DNA of 64,000 nucleotides from Anabaena lutea FACHB-196 (GTDB taxonomy: Bacteria > Cyanobacteriota > Cyanobacteriia > Cyanobacteriales > Nostocaceae): contig NZ_JACJST010000023.1 in NCBI RefSeq assembly GCF_014698305.1, positions 40,827 to 104,826 of the forward strand, read 5' to 3'. Made by a program: the position numbers and the translations under genes. Positions 54,837 to 63,834 of this stretch are shown here, one piece after another. Position 1 is the stretch's first letter. Every line of letters starts with the position of its first letter. The notes beneath the pieces are model-generated. The model had not been told where the DNA came from. It made no database searches and worked only from the letters and a program-made list of their open reading frames with translations.

Positions 54837-57707
54837 GTGAATGGTTCATCTATAAAGCTTAATTTATTAGCTCGTAAACTCTCAGTCAAACTGGGAATCA
54901 TCACGGCTTTTCTAGGTTTTTCTGTTTTACTAGGATGCTTCTTTAATCTGTCAGTCCTCAAGAGTGTGCTGCCAGGACTAGTGACAATGAAAGTCAACAC
55001 AACTTTGGGATTTATTTTCAGTGGAATTTCTCTGTGGTTGTGGCATCAGCCTCATCAACGAAAACGATTTTCCCCTCAATTACTCTCCCAGATTTTGGCA
55101 GTTATTGTTGCGTTGATTGGTTTATTGACACTCATTCAGTATGGCTTCAACATTAATTTAAGAATTGATGAATTACTGATTAAGGAATCGATAAATGCTG
55201 TTGCCACTTTCAGTCCAGGAAGGATGGCACTAAGTACAGCCCTTTGCTTGTTTTGGATGGGTTTAGCCCTAATTTTTTTGTCAAAACGAATGATTAGCAC
55301 TGCCCAAGGGTTAGCTTTAGGAAGCTTTTTAATAGCCCTGTGGGGATTGTTAGGCTACGTATTTGGAATTAGTACATTCTATTACCTGATGCCGATTACG
55401 GCTATGGCACTACATACAAGTGTAGGTTTGATATTTCTAGGGCTAGGGGTTTTATTGGCTTGCCCTGAAGGAGGTTGGATGAAGGTGGTGATGAGTCCTT
55501 ACTTAGGTGGAGTCATTACTCGTAGCCTCTTGCCAGTGATTATTGGCACTCCTGTTTTGAATACAGCATTATTTATGTTAGCCCATCGAAACCATCTACT
55601 TCCACCAGAAGTTGGATTTGTAATCAGAGCAATTGTGAATATCTTTATGCTAGGTGGAGTAGTTTGGTGGAATGCTAAATATCTGAATGCAATTGATCAA
55701 AAACAACAGGAATATCAACAGGCACTGAAAGAAAGTAATGAAAATTTAGAAGTACGAGTTCAAAAGCGTACAGCCCAATTAGAAGCTGCAAATAATGCTT
55801 TGAATGAAAGCCGTTTTAAATTAAGTAATTTAATCAATACCTTGCCAGGAATTGTTTTTTCTCGTCATGCCAATGTAAATTGGACAATTCAAGATTTGAG
55901 TGATGGTTGTTTAGCCGTAACTGGCTATAGCAAAGAAGAATTATGTGGTCTTGAGGATTGCAGGTTTCAAAATTTGATTGTGGTGGAGGATTTACCTAAA
56001 ATTGCAGCGGCGATTCAAACCGCTATCGCTGACAACATTTTCTACCAAGTAGAGTATCGCATTCATAGCAAATTAGGTGAAGAGAAATGGTTATGGGAAA
56101 AAGGCATAGCCACCGCAGTTGATGGGCAATTACAAACAATTCAAGGCTTTATCACTGAGATCACATCCCTCAAACAAACACAAGAAGCTCTTCGTATCAG
56201 TGAAGAACGCTGGCGATTGGCAACAAGTGCCGCCCTAGATGCTATATGGGAATGGGATGCTGCCAGCAATATGACCACATTTTCTGAACGTTGGTTTAGT
56301 TTGTTAGGAGAAAAACCCCGAAGTTTCACCATGACTAGATCAGAATGGGCTAGTCGTCTTCATCCCGATGACTATGAACGGGTAATCAAGTCTGTGGAAA
56401 ATCATTTGCTCAACAAAACTCCCAAATATCACAGTGAATATCGGGTTCGTCATCAAGATGGTAGCTATAAATGGGTTGCATCTCAAGCAATTGCTCAGTG
56501 GGATCAACAAGGTAATCCGATTCGCATGATAGGGTCAATTGCAGATATTACTGAACGCAAGCAGACAGAAGAAGCACTGCGTGAGAGTGAGTCCAAGTTT
56601 CGGGAATTAGCGGAAAATATTCATGAAGTTTTTCATATCAACTCAGCAGACTTAAGTGAGATTTTATATATCAGCCCTGCCTATGAAGAAATATGGGGAC
56701 GGAGTTGCCAAAGCCTATACCAAAACCCGGATTCTTGGAGTGAGTCCATTCACCCAGAAGATGGCGATCGCATTGTCGCTGCTTGCAACCGTCTAATTCA
56801 AGGTGAACCACTACAGCAGGAATATCGGATTATTCGTCCCAGTGGGGGAATTGTTTGGATTTTTGCACGTGTTTTCCCTATTTACAGCCTAGCTGGGGAA
56901 ATATTACGCCATGTGGGTATTGCGGCAAATATCACCGAACGTAAACAAGCAGAACAGAAAATTTGGGAACTCAATCAGCAATTAGAGATGCGAGTCCAGC
57001 AACGCACCGCAGAACTTACCGCTGCTAACAAAGAACTAGAATCATTTTCTTACTCTGTTTCCCATGATTTACGTTCACCTCTACGCGGTATTGATGGTTT
57101 TAGCAAGGCCTTACTAGAGCGATACCAAGATCAATTAGATGAGAAAGGCAAGCATTATCTAACTCGTATCCGTAGTGGAACACAGCGAATGGGAGAACTG
57201 ATTGATAATTTGCTGCAACTCTCACGGGTAACTCGTAGTCAGATGCGACTTACTCAAGTTAATCTGAGTGCGATCGCTCACGAAATCGCCCAAGAACTCA
57301 GCGAAAGCAATCCAGAACGCCAAGTAAATTGGCTCATTTCCCCCGATTTGATTGTCAGCGGCGATTATCAACTTTTAAAGATTATTCTGGAAAACCTCCT
57401 CAATAATGCCTGGAAATTTACCTCAGTCAAAATTCAGTCAAACATAGAGCTAAGTTGTATGAACTGTCACAGAAACAATACTTCTTTATTAGCCTATTTT
57501 GTCCGTGATAATGGAGTTGGCTTTGATGCCGCTTATGCTAACAAGCTATTTCAACCATTTCAACGTCTCCATACGGTGGAAGAATTTCCTGGCACAGGCA
57601 TCGGTTTAGCAACTGTGCAAAGAATTGTTCACCGTCACAGAGGTGATGTATGGGCAGAAAGTTTGGTTGGGGAAGGAGCAACTTTTTACTTTACACTACA
57701 TCCTTAA
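54837..57707 (+). CDS. Membrane-bound PAS sensor histidine kinase
   Basis: 956 residues. The N-terminal about 285 residues hold several membrane helices (a MASE-like sensory region). A coiled coil follows (KQQEYQQALKESNENLEVRVQKR), then three PAS/PAC units (about 330-450, 455-580 and 590-705), each PAC ending near DITERKQ. A second coiled coil joins a HisKA domain with phospho-acceptor His743 (YSVSHDLRSPLRG). The ATPase domain has the N box ENLLNNAWKF, G1 DNGVGFD and G2 GTGIGLATV. No receiver is fused. The start is GTG with a weak ribosome binding site. First gene of a signalling cluster with an Rcp-like receiver and an EAL protein downstream. Confidence 0.93.
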   Translation: MNGSSIKLNLLARKLSVKLGIITAFLGFSVLLGCFFNLSVLKSVLPGLVTMKVNTTLGFIFSGISLWLWHQPHQRKRFSPQLLSQILAVIVALIGLLTLIQYGFNINLRIDELLIKESINAVATFSPGRMALSTALCLFWMGLALIFLSKRMISTAQGLALGSFLIALWGLLGYVFGISTFYYLMPITAMALHTSVGLIFLGLGVLLACPEGGWMKVVMSPYLGGVITRSLLPVIIGTPVLNTALFMLAHRNHLLPPEVGFVIRAIVNIFMLGGVVWWNAKYLNAIDQKQQEYQQALKESNENLEVRVQKRTAQLEAANNALNESRFKLSNLINTLPGIVFSRHANVNWTIQDLSDGCLAVTGYSKEELCGLEDCRFQNLIVVEDLPKIAAAIQTAIADNIFYQVEYRIHSKLGEEKWLWEKGIATAVDGQLQTIQGFITEITSLKQTQEALRISEERWRLATSAALDAIWEWDAASNMTTFSERWFSLLGEKPRSFTMTRSEWASRLHPDDYERVIKSVENHLLNKTPKYHSEYRVRHQDGSYKWVASQAIAQWDQQGNPIRMIGSIADITERKQTEEALRESESKFRELAENIHEVFHINSADLSEILYISPAYEEIWGRSCQSLYQNPDSWSESIHPEDGDRIVAACNRLIQGEPLQQEYRIIRPSGGIVWIFARVFPIYSLAGEILRHVGIAANITERKQAEQKIWELNQQLEMRVQQRTAELTAANKELESFSYSVSHDLRSPLRGIDGFSKALLERYQDQLDEKGKHYLTRIRSGTQRMGELIDNLLQLSRVTRSQMRLTQVNLSAIAHEIAQELSESNPERQVNWLISPDLIVSGDYQLLKIILENLLNNAWKFTSVKIQSNIELSCMNCHRNNTSLLAYFVRDNGVGFDAAYANKLFQPFQRLHTVEEFPGTGIGLATVQRIVHRHRGDVWAESLVGEGATFYFTLHP

Positions 57708-57903
57708 CCTTAATGTTTTAGAATCCTGATCACAGTTATAAACTCAAGAAATTTTTTCAATTAATGCCTTTCAATTGAGCGAATTTATCGCTTATGGAAC
57801 TGCAATTAATCTTTTTTACCAATCATCAGTTGTAGTTCTCTGAGTAAAAATAATGAGTGAATTCTAGAATTAATAGAAAACATAAGATATAATCCAAAAG
57901 AAC

Positions 57904-58335
57904 ATGACAGCAACAAATACACTACTTATTGTTGAGGACAACCCTGATGATGTAGAGTTAACACTACTAGCATTTGAAAAATCAGTACTCCAAGAAAATA
58001 TTGTCATTGCTAGAGATGGGGTTGAAGCAATCAACTATCTATTTTCAAATGATTCAAGTGCAGATCCCTTACCAGATTTGATTTTGTTAGATTTGCAACT
58101 ACCTCGAATCAATGGCTTGGAAGTTCTCCGACAAATTCGATCTCATTCTCGAACTCGATTGTTACCTATTGTGATTTTGACGACCTCTCATGAAGAGAGT
58201 GATCGGCTTCAAGGCTATGGTTTGGGTTGCAACAGTTATATCCGCAAACCTGTTGATTATGATGAATTTGTAAATGTCATACAACAGCTAGGAAAGTACT
58301 GGTTAGTTTTAAACAGTCCTCCTCCCAATACCTAA
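57904..58335 (+). CDS. Rcp1-like single-domain response regulator
   Basis: 143 residues. Receiver domain with acidic pocket VEDN, phospho-acceptor Asp63 (LILLDLQLPRING), Thr-Ser in LTTSHEE and Lys in RKPVDYDEF. The EDNPDDVELT start and the long loop (NDSSADPLPDL) are typical of the Rcp family that receives phosphate from phytochrome-type and PAS kinases. Lies between the kinase gene and the EAL gene, 14 bp before the latter. Confidence 0.93.
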   Translation: MTATNTLLIVEDNPDDVELTLLAFEKSVLQENIVIARDGVEAINYLFSNDSSADPLPDLILLDLQLPRINGLEVLRQIRSHSRTRLLPIVILTTSHEESDRLQGYGLGCNSYIRKPVDYDEFVNVIQQLGKYWLVLNSPPPNT

Positions 58336-58349
58336 TAAACTTAATTATT

Positions 58350-60113
58350 ATGAATAATAAAATCAAAGCTCTGATTGTTGAAGACAACCGAGATGATGCC
58401 GAACTGCTTGTATTAGAGTTGGAACGTGCAAATTACGAAGTAGTCTATCAACAGGTTGACACATATGAAGCAATGGCAGAAGCTCTTGATACTCATGAAT
58501 GGGATGTCATTCTCACAGATTATTCCATGCCTCTATTTAGTGCGAACCAGGCACTTGAACTAGTCAAGCAGCGTCAACTTGATATTCCTTTTATTGTAGT
58601 TTCTGGTTCCATTGGTGAGGAAACAGCCATTGATTTAATGATATCTGGAGCGCACGATTATTTACTCAAGCAAAGTTTAAATCGACTGATTCCAGCTATT
58701 ACTCGTGAATTGCGAGAAGCCCAAATGCGAAGTGAACACAAGCAAGCATTGGAAAAGGTCAAATTTTTGGCTTTTTATGATGAATTAACTAACTTACCTA
58801 ATCGCCATGCTTTCTTAAATACATTACAAGAATATATTCAGGATGATCATATATTTGCAGTAGTTTTTTTAGATATTGACCAATATCGAAAGATTAAATA
58901 TGGCTTTGGGCATAATAAAAGTGAACAACTACTCATTGAAGTAGGAAAACGTCTGCAAGAGACTTTACGTCCTGGTGATTATTTAGCACGAATAGGAAAA
59001 GATGAATTTGCACTACTGCTAAAAAATTTCAGTCATGTCAGCGAGGCAGAAACCATAGGAAACGAAATACATCAAGTACTTGATCCTCCTTTCGAGTTGG
59101 AAGGCTTCTTAATTTATGCCTCAATTACTATTGGTATAGTCCATTCTTCAATGGATTTTAAAGAAGCAGAAGAATTTTTGCGAGCAGCAGAAATTGCTAA
59201 CTACACAGCCAAGGAACAGGGATTAAAATATCCCACAGTTGTGTACAATCGCAGTATGCAAACGGAAGCATCAAACCGGTTACAGATGGAAACTGATTTA
59301 AGAAAAGCGATTAGCAATCAGGAGTTACAACTTTTCTATCAGCCAATTTTGTCCCTAAACCCTTATAAATTAGCCGGTTTTGAAGCACTAATACGCTGGA
59401 AACACCCTGAAAAAGGATGGATTTCACCCGATGAATTTATTCCCTTAGCAGAACAAACGGGGCTAATTATTCCCCTGGGTGATTGGATTTTAGAAGCAGC
59501 TTGTCGGCAGTTGACTATCTGGCAAAGTCAGTTAGCAGATTATCTACCTTTGAGTGTGGCAGTAAATTTATCAGGAGTTCAATTAAATGAACCAGAATTA
59601 GTACCAAAAATTATCCATCAATATCAATCGCTGAATCTGCATCAGCTAAAACTGAAACTGGAAATTACAGAAAGTACGTTGATGAATAATACACAAACAA
59701 TCATTTCCAGTTTGGAAGCATTTCAAGCGGCGGGTATTCAGATTAGCCTTGATGATTTTGGTACTGGTTATTCTTCCTTATCTTATTTGCATGGTTTGCC
59801 CATCAATACTGTAAAAATTGATCGCTCTTTTGTATCTCGTATCCAAAAAAATGAGCGAAATTTGGGAATCTTGCAAGCGATAATTACCTTAGCCCACACT
59901 TTAGACTTAGATATAGTTGCCGAAGGAATAGAGACAGTTGAACAACGTGATAAATTGCGATCGCTAGGCTGCAATTATGGACAAGGCTATTTATTCTCTA
60001 AACCTATGCCAGCATCTCAAGTCAAGGAATGGCTTCAAAGAATCACAAGAGAACTCAGTGTTTCTTTAGTACCTATTATCCCTAATAATAGTAGATTAAG
60101 CCTCAAAGCCTAA
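58350..60113 (+). CDS. Response regulator with degenerate GGDEF and intact EAL domains
   Basis: 587 residues. Receiver (1-125; phospho-acceptor Asp57 in ILTDYSMP), GGDEF domain (about 135-300) whose signature reads GKDEF at 216-220 instead of GGDEF, and EAL domain (about 315-575) with EALIRW (345-350), LEITEST, SLDDFGTGYSSLSYL, K in INTVKIDRSF and AEGIET. The EAL catalytic residues seem complete, so a phosphodiesterase for cyclic di-GMP is predicted, the GGDEF acting at most as a GTP-sensing regulator. With the kinase and Rcp genes just upstream, phosphorylation probably controls cyclic di-GMP breakdown. Confidence 0.92.
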   Translation: MNNKIKALIVEDNRDDAELLVLELERANYEVVYQQVDTYEAMAEALDTHEWDVILTDYSMPLFSANQALELVKQRQLDIPFIVVSGSIGEETAIDLMISGAHDYLLKQSLNRLIPAITRELREAQMRSEHKQALEKVKFLAFYDELTNLPNRHAFLNTLQEYIQDDHIFAVVFLDIDQYRKIKYGFGHNKSEQLLIEVGKRLQETLRPGDYLARIGKDEFALLLKNFSHVSEAETIGNEIHQVLDPPFELEGFLIYASITIGIVHSSMDFKEAEEFLRAAEIANYTAKEQGLKYPTVVYNRSMQTEASNRLQMETDLRKAISNQELQLFYQPILSLNPYKLAGFEALIRWKHPEKGWISPDEFIPLAEQTGLIIPLGDWILEAACRQLTIWQSQLADYLPLSVAVNLSGVQLNEPELVPKIIHQYQSLNLHQLKLKLEITESTLMNNTQTIISSLEAFQAAGIQISLDDFGTGYSSLSYLHGLPINTVKIDRSFVSRIQKNERNLGILQAIITLAHTLDLDIVAEGIETVEQRDKLRSLGCNYGQGYLFSKPMPASQVKEWLQRITRELSVSLVPIIPNNSRLSLKA

Positions 60114-60136
60114 TAAAATCTATATCTAATCTCTGT

Positions 60137-60664
60137 ATGTATAGTTGGCTAACTGGTGAATATATTCAAAATACAATTACCTCTTACTTACATAAGTTTG
60201 CCACAGAAGAACCAATATTTTTACGGCTTTTACAAATACTGGGTTGGGCAGTTAATCATCCCATTATCAGTTTAGTAATACTGCTTTTTGTGATAGCTAT
60301 TCTTTGGATCATCATCAAAGGAATCGTGCGTTTAATTGAAACAGCTAGTTGGTCAATATTGAAATTTCCATTAAAATTAATTCAATCTTTGATCAAAGTG
60401 ACTAATTTTACCTGGAAAACTATTACAGGTAACAATAATAATTCAGAATCAATTGCTGTCAATTCTCTAAAAATTCATCATCAACATAAACAACAAAGAT
60501 TAACAGAAATTTATCGTCGTCTAGAAACCATTCAAGAAGAACAACAGCAACTCTTGCAAGAAGCAGCCGAACTAATAGCTTCAGAAACAACGGGGATCAA
60601 AATCCAAGAATTACAATTAAATCAAATCATTGCTAATTCCAGCGACTTGGAGATAACTGGCTAA
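60137..60664 (+). CDS. Small membrane protein with C-terminal coiled coil
   Basis: 175 residues. One strong membrane helix (ISLVILLFVIAILWIIIKGIVRLI, about 44-68), a basic amphipathic stretch, and a C-terminal coiled coil (RLTEIYRRLETIQEEQQQLLQEAAELIAS). No family recognised. It begins 23 bp after the EAL protein gene, so probably belongs to the same unit. The last 32 bases overlap the convergent FAD oxidoreductase gene. Confidence 0.75.
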   Translation: MYSWLTGEYIQNTITSYLHKFATEEPIFLRLLQILGWAVNHPIISLVILLFVIAILWIIIKGIVRLIETASWSILKFPLKLIQSLIKVTNFTWKTITGNNNNSESIAVNSLKIHHQHKQQRLTEIYRRLETIQEEQQQLLQEAAELIASETTGIKIQELQLNQIIANSSDLEITG

Positions 60665-61802
60665 TAATGTCATCTTCCTGACCAGATACAAATTTAGCAA
60701 AACGTTCTGCTAATGGCAGTACAAGAACTAAAGGACTACTAAAACCTGAGAAAATATGAATTCCCTCAAATTCGGGAATAGCACCAATCAAAGGCAATTT
60801 ATCCTTGCTAAATGCCACTAAACAATGATGCCAAATTCCTGGTAAATTTCCCAAAGCTGGTAAAATTTGTGTGATACTTGTTCTCAACCATCTTTCACTT
60901 GCTTCTGAGTTAACTTGGGCATGAGGATCTGTGAGAACACGACTAATTTGACCTAAACGTAAACTACCATCAACAAACTGCACTGCACCCGCATCTAAAA
61001 TAGGTGGTACTATCTCGTTACCAACTTCATCCCATAATTCATCAACTTGAGTTGATTCAGTATCCAATTGAAATCTCTGCACATTAGCTGGCATTACTAA
61101 AGTATTTAACCGTAGTTCTATAGGTGGTATTTCAATGATTTCTGCATGAGAAAAATACAGCTTGATAGAAATCCCAGATGATTTTAGTAATTTGCGGCTA
61201 ATTCCACCGGCACAAATAGCAATATTAGCAGTTTGGAAGATTCCAGTAGTTGTCTTTACACCTGTAAATTTTCCTGTCTTTGTATTTAAAAATTCTAATA
61301 CTTGGGAAATCTCCATTTCTCCCCCAAGACGCAACATACCTTGAATGTATGCTTGTGCTGTTTTTTCTGGGTTGATATGTCCGTGTTTAACAGTTAAAGC
61401 ACCAGATATTGCATCTTTATTTAGCAGTGGTTCCAATTCACAAGCTTCTTGAATACTGAGTAAACGTGGTGGAATACTAACCTGTGCATAGGATGTAGCT
61501 GTTGCTTCTGGGTTTGCATTAGTAGGAATAGTTAGTAGTAAATCTAATTCATAAAATTCAGTATCAGCATCTAATTCTTGAGATAAAATACGGTGACGGG
61601 CTATACTTTCTTGATATAGTTGGTGTGTAATTGGTGTAGTTGCTGCCCAATAAGAAATTCCACCATAACTATAGCGAGTTGCATTTTGTGGTGTTGTTTG
61701 TTGTTCTAACAAAAGTACAGAAAAGCCTTTTTTTGCTAATTCATAAGCAAGTGCTGCACCTGTAATTCCCGCACCAACAACAATCCAATCGTAAGTTTTC
61801 AT
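60633..61802 (-). CDS. FAD-dependent oxidoreductase of the DAO (glycine/D-amino acid oxidase) family
   Basis: 389 residues. N-terminal dinucleotide-binding loop VVGAGITGAALAYELAKKGFSVLLLEQ, a substrate domain, and the C-terminal flavin-site segment LIGAIPEFEGIHIFSGFSSPLVLVLPLAERFA typical of the DAO/sarcosine oxidase family. It oxidises an amino-group-bearing substrate with FAD; the substrate is unknown, and ThiO-like activity is neither shown nor excluded. Its tail overlaps the convergent small membrane protein gene; an acetyltransferase gene diverges 53 bp upstream. Confidence 0.9.
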   Translation of the reverse strand: MKTYDWIVVGAGITGAALAYELAKKGFSVLLLEQQTTPQNATRYSYGGISYWAATTPITHQLYQESIARHRILSQELDADTEFYELDLLLTIPTNANPEATATSYAQVSIPPRLLSIQEACELEPLLNKDAISGALTVKHGHINPEKTAQAYIQGMLRLGGEMEISQVLEFLNTKTGKFTGVKTTTGIFQTANIAICAGGISRKLLKSSGISIKLYFSHAEIIEIPPIELRLNTLVMPANVQRFQLDTESTQVDELWDEVGNEIVPPILDAGAVQFVDGSLRLGQISRVLTDPHAQVNSEASERWLRTSITQILPALGNLPGIWHHCLVAFSKDKLPLIGAIPEFEGIHIFSGFSSPLVLVLPLAERFAKFVSGQEDDIISQLSPSRWN

Positions 61803-61855
61803 AGGTTTTTGAATCTAATATTTGAATCTAATACTTGAAAAGTGGGAATTATATT

Positions 61856-62362
61856 ATGAACATCCGTTGTGAAACTCTGTTAGACTATTCAGCAATAGCT
61901 GAGGTAAATACCCTAGCTTTTCAGGGTGAAACTGAAGCTAAACTTATTGAAAAAATTCGTTCTTCCGACAGATATATTCCCGAATTATCCTTAGTTGCAG
62001 AAATTCAAGGTAAGATAGTGGGTCATATTCTTTACAGCTATATTGATTTAGTGAATGAAGAAATTCTACCGGTTCTTGGTTTAGCACCTTTAGCAGTTCA
62101 TCCAGAATTTCAAAAACAAGAAATTGGTAGCACATTAGTAAAAGCCAGTTTAGAAATAGCAGATACCAGAGGAGACGCTATAGTTATTGTACTTGGTCAT
62201 CCTGCTTTCTATAGCCGTTTAGGTTTTCAGCCATCAGTTCATTATCAAATTGAGTCTCCTTTTCCAGTAGCGGATGAATTTTTTATGGTGAAAACATTGT
62301 CAAGTTATGAAAAAAAATATCAGGGTAAAGTTGTTTATCCACCTGCCTTTAATGGGGTTTGA
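61856..62362 (+). CDS. GNAT family N-acetyltransferase (YhbS-like)
   Basis: 168 residues from the ATG at 61856; the frame is open a further seven codons upstream. GNAT landmarks are present: an N-terminal helix (LDYSAIAEVNTLAFQG), LVAEIQGKIVGHILYS, the acetyl-CoA segment LAPLAVHPEFQKQEIGSTLVKASLEIA (a variant of the Q/RxxGxG/A loop with QKQEIG), and VLGHPAFYSRLGFQP. Acceptor unknown. Convergent with the broken amidase gene, four bases apart. Confidence 0.9.
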   Translation: MNIRCETLLDYSAIAEVNTLAFQGETEAKLIEKIRSSDRYIPELSLVAEIQGKIVGHILYSYIDLVNEEILPVLGLAPLAVHPEFQKQEIGSTLVKASLEIADTRGDAIVIVLGHPAFYSRLGFQPSVHYQIESPFPVADEFFMVKTLSSYEKKYQGKVVYPPAFNGV

Positions 62363-62365
62363 TAT

Positions 62366-63423
62366 TCAAATTAAACTCATGACATTACTGAAAATTATAC
62401 CCTGTTTTTCTAATACTGCTGCCACTCGTAAGATTAATGCTTCATTATAGGGTGCAGCTATCAATTGTACTCCTAAAGGTAAATAATTTTCTTGATTTAT
62501 AGGAATTGATAAAACGGGTAAACCAATAAAAGATAATGGTTGAGTAAATAAACCCAGATGAGGACGAACGAGAATTTCTTCATCCTCTAATATCATAGTT
62601 TGTTGACCAATTAATGGGGCTGGAATTGGTGTTGTAGGGGCGATAATTATATCTACATTTTGAAATATTTCTCTAACTTTATCTCTATACCAGCTTCTAA
62701 ATCGTTGGGCTTGGATATACCAATGATTAGGAATTAATGCACCTGCCAAAAACCGATCTCGCGTAGCAAAATCAAAGTCTTGGGGACGGGTTTTTAATTT
62801 ATCTAAATGTAAATTTGCACCTTCACAAGCTGTAATTATGAAAGCCGCAGCCCTGGCAATTTTTGCTTCTGGTATTGTGACATATTCTGTGATATTTAAG
62901 GCTTCAGCCACTTTCTGTACTGCTGCTAAGGAACTAACCCCCCAGCAACCGCAGCAGCAGAACCACCCGAAGAACCCCCCGCAACACGATTTAAATCATG
63001 GGGATTATGAGTTGCACCATAATGGGCATTTTCTGTCACAAATCCATAAGCATATTCATCCATATTTAACGCACCAATTAGCACCGCACCAGCTTGTTTT
63101 AATTTAGTAATTGCGGTTGCGTCTTGGGTAGCAGTCGGATTTTCGGCGTTGATTTTTGCACCTGCTAATGTTGTTAAACCAGCAATATCAAAAAGGTTTT
63201 TAACTGCAAAAGGTACACCAGCTAAAACACCGGAATTTTTACCTTCAGCAATTTCTCTATCAATACGTGCTGCATCTTGTAAAGCTGTTTCTGCGGTAAT
63301 AGTTGTAAAACAATTTAATTCATCATTTCTAGCAGCAATTCTGGTTAATGCAGCTTGGGTAATATCTACTGCGCTAACTTTACCTGATAACACATTTTCG
63401 GCTATAGATACAGCATCATTCAT
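62366..63423 (-). pseudogene. AtzE-family amidase, internally deleted and frameshifted
   Basis: Two frames together resemble one AtzE/GatA-type amidase with a gap. The first (63423-62926) keeps the N-terminus with the catalytic Lys (VPFAVKNLFD) and the cis-Ser loop (GGSSGGSAAAVAGG) and stops four codons later. The second (from about 62920 to 62366) begins near AAVQKVAEALNITEYV and continues to a normal C-terminus. Intact AtzE proteins have about 460 residues; the segment between, about 100 residues that include the nucleophile Ser motif (GSDTNGS-like), is absent. So the enzyme cannot work by the known Ser-cisSer-Lys mechanism. The gap and frame change look like a single deletion near 62920-62940. 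Confidence 0.83.
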
Positions 63424-63430
63424 GGTTTAT

Positions 63431-63622
63431 TTATGGTTCAAAAGTGGGTGCAATTTCTATTGATTCTGGTAAAGTAAAGTTATTTACTAATTCTGCTATT
63501 GATTTGATTCTTTCAAAATTCGCAATTACACCATCTTGATATTCATCCTTCTTTATTTCTAAATCCAATAAAATCAACATTTGTTTAACATATTCTTGAA
63601 CATTAAAATCTTGATTTTCCAT
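63431..63622 (-). CDS. AtzG-like small protein (DUF4089)
   Basis: 63 residues from the preferred ATG at 63622 (ENQDFNVQEYVKQMLILLDLEIKKDEYQDGV...IAELVNNFTLPESIEIAPTFEP), the length and pattern of AtzG, the small partner of AtzE in 1-carboxybiuret hydrolysis. It ends seven bases before the amidase gene, as expected for an atzG-atzE pair. The frame runs 15 codons further upstream through a GGTGGGC/GCCCACC repeat hairpin and is unlikely to be translated there. The gene is intact although its partner is not. Confidence 0.8.
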   Translation of the reverse strand: MENQDFNVQEYVKQMLILLDLEIKKDEYQDGVIANFERIKSIAELVNNFTLPESIEIAPTFEP

Positions 63623-63630
63623 CTTAGTAG

Positions 63631-63647
63631 GGTGGGCATTGCCCACC
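63631..63647. repeat. GGTGGGC/GCCCACC hairpin
   Basis: A perfect 7-bp stem with a 3-nt loop (63631-63647) just upstream of the AtzG start; same family as the hairpin at 7063-7079. Confidence 0.6.
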
Positions 63648-63693
63648 AATATATTAATAGTATGCACTTCAATTATATTAAAACTTAAATTGA

Positions 63694-63834
63694 CTACTCC
63701 CCAACCATTTTTTCAATATCTTTAAAATCAGGAATTTTTACCTCTTTAGCATCGCAACTACAACCCCATTTACAACTATAAACATCCTGATATTTATACT
63801 CTTCAATTAAAATAAACCATAATAAATATAGCAT
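63694..63834 (-). CDS. Possible 46-residue protein with CxWxCxC motif
   Basis: ATG at 63834 to TAG at 63694. The translation has a hydrophobic start (LYLLWFILIEEY), a cysteine cluster (SCKWGCSC) and a charged tail (DAKEVKIPDFKDIEKMVGE), which looks protein-like rather than random. No ribosome binding site is obvious and no family is recognised. It would be first in line with the AtzG/AtzE genes on the same strand. Confidence 0.4.
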   Translation of the reverse strand: MLYLLWFILIEEYKYQDVYSCKWGCSCDAKEVKIPDFKDIEKMVGE

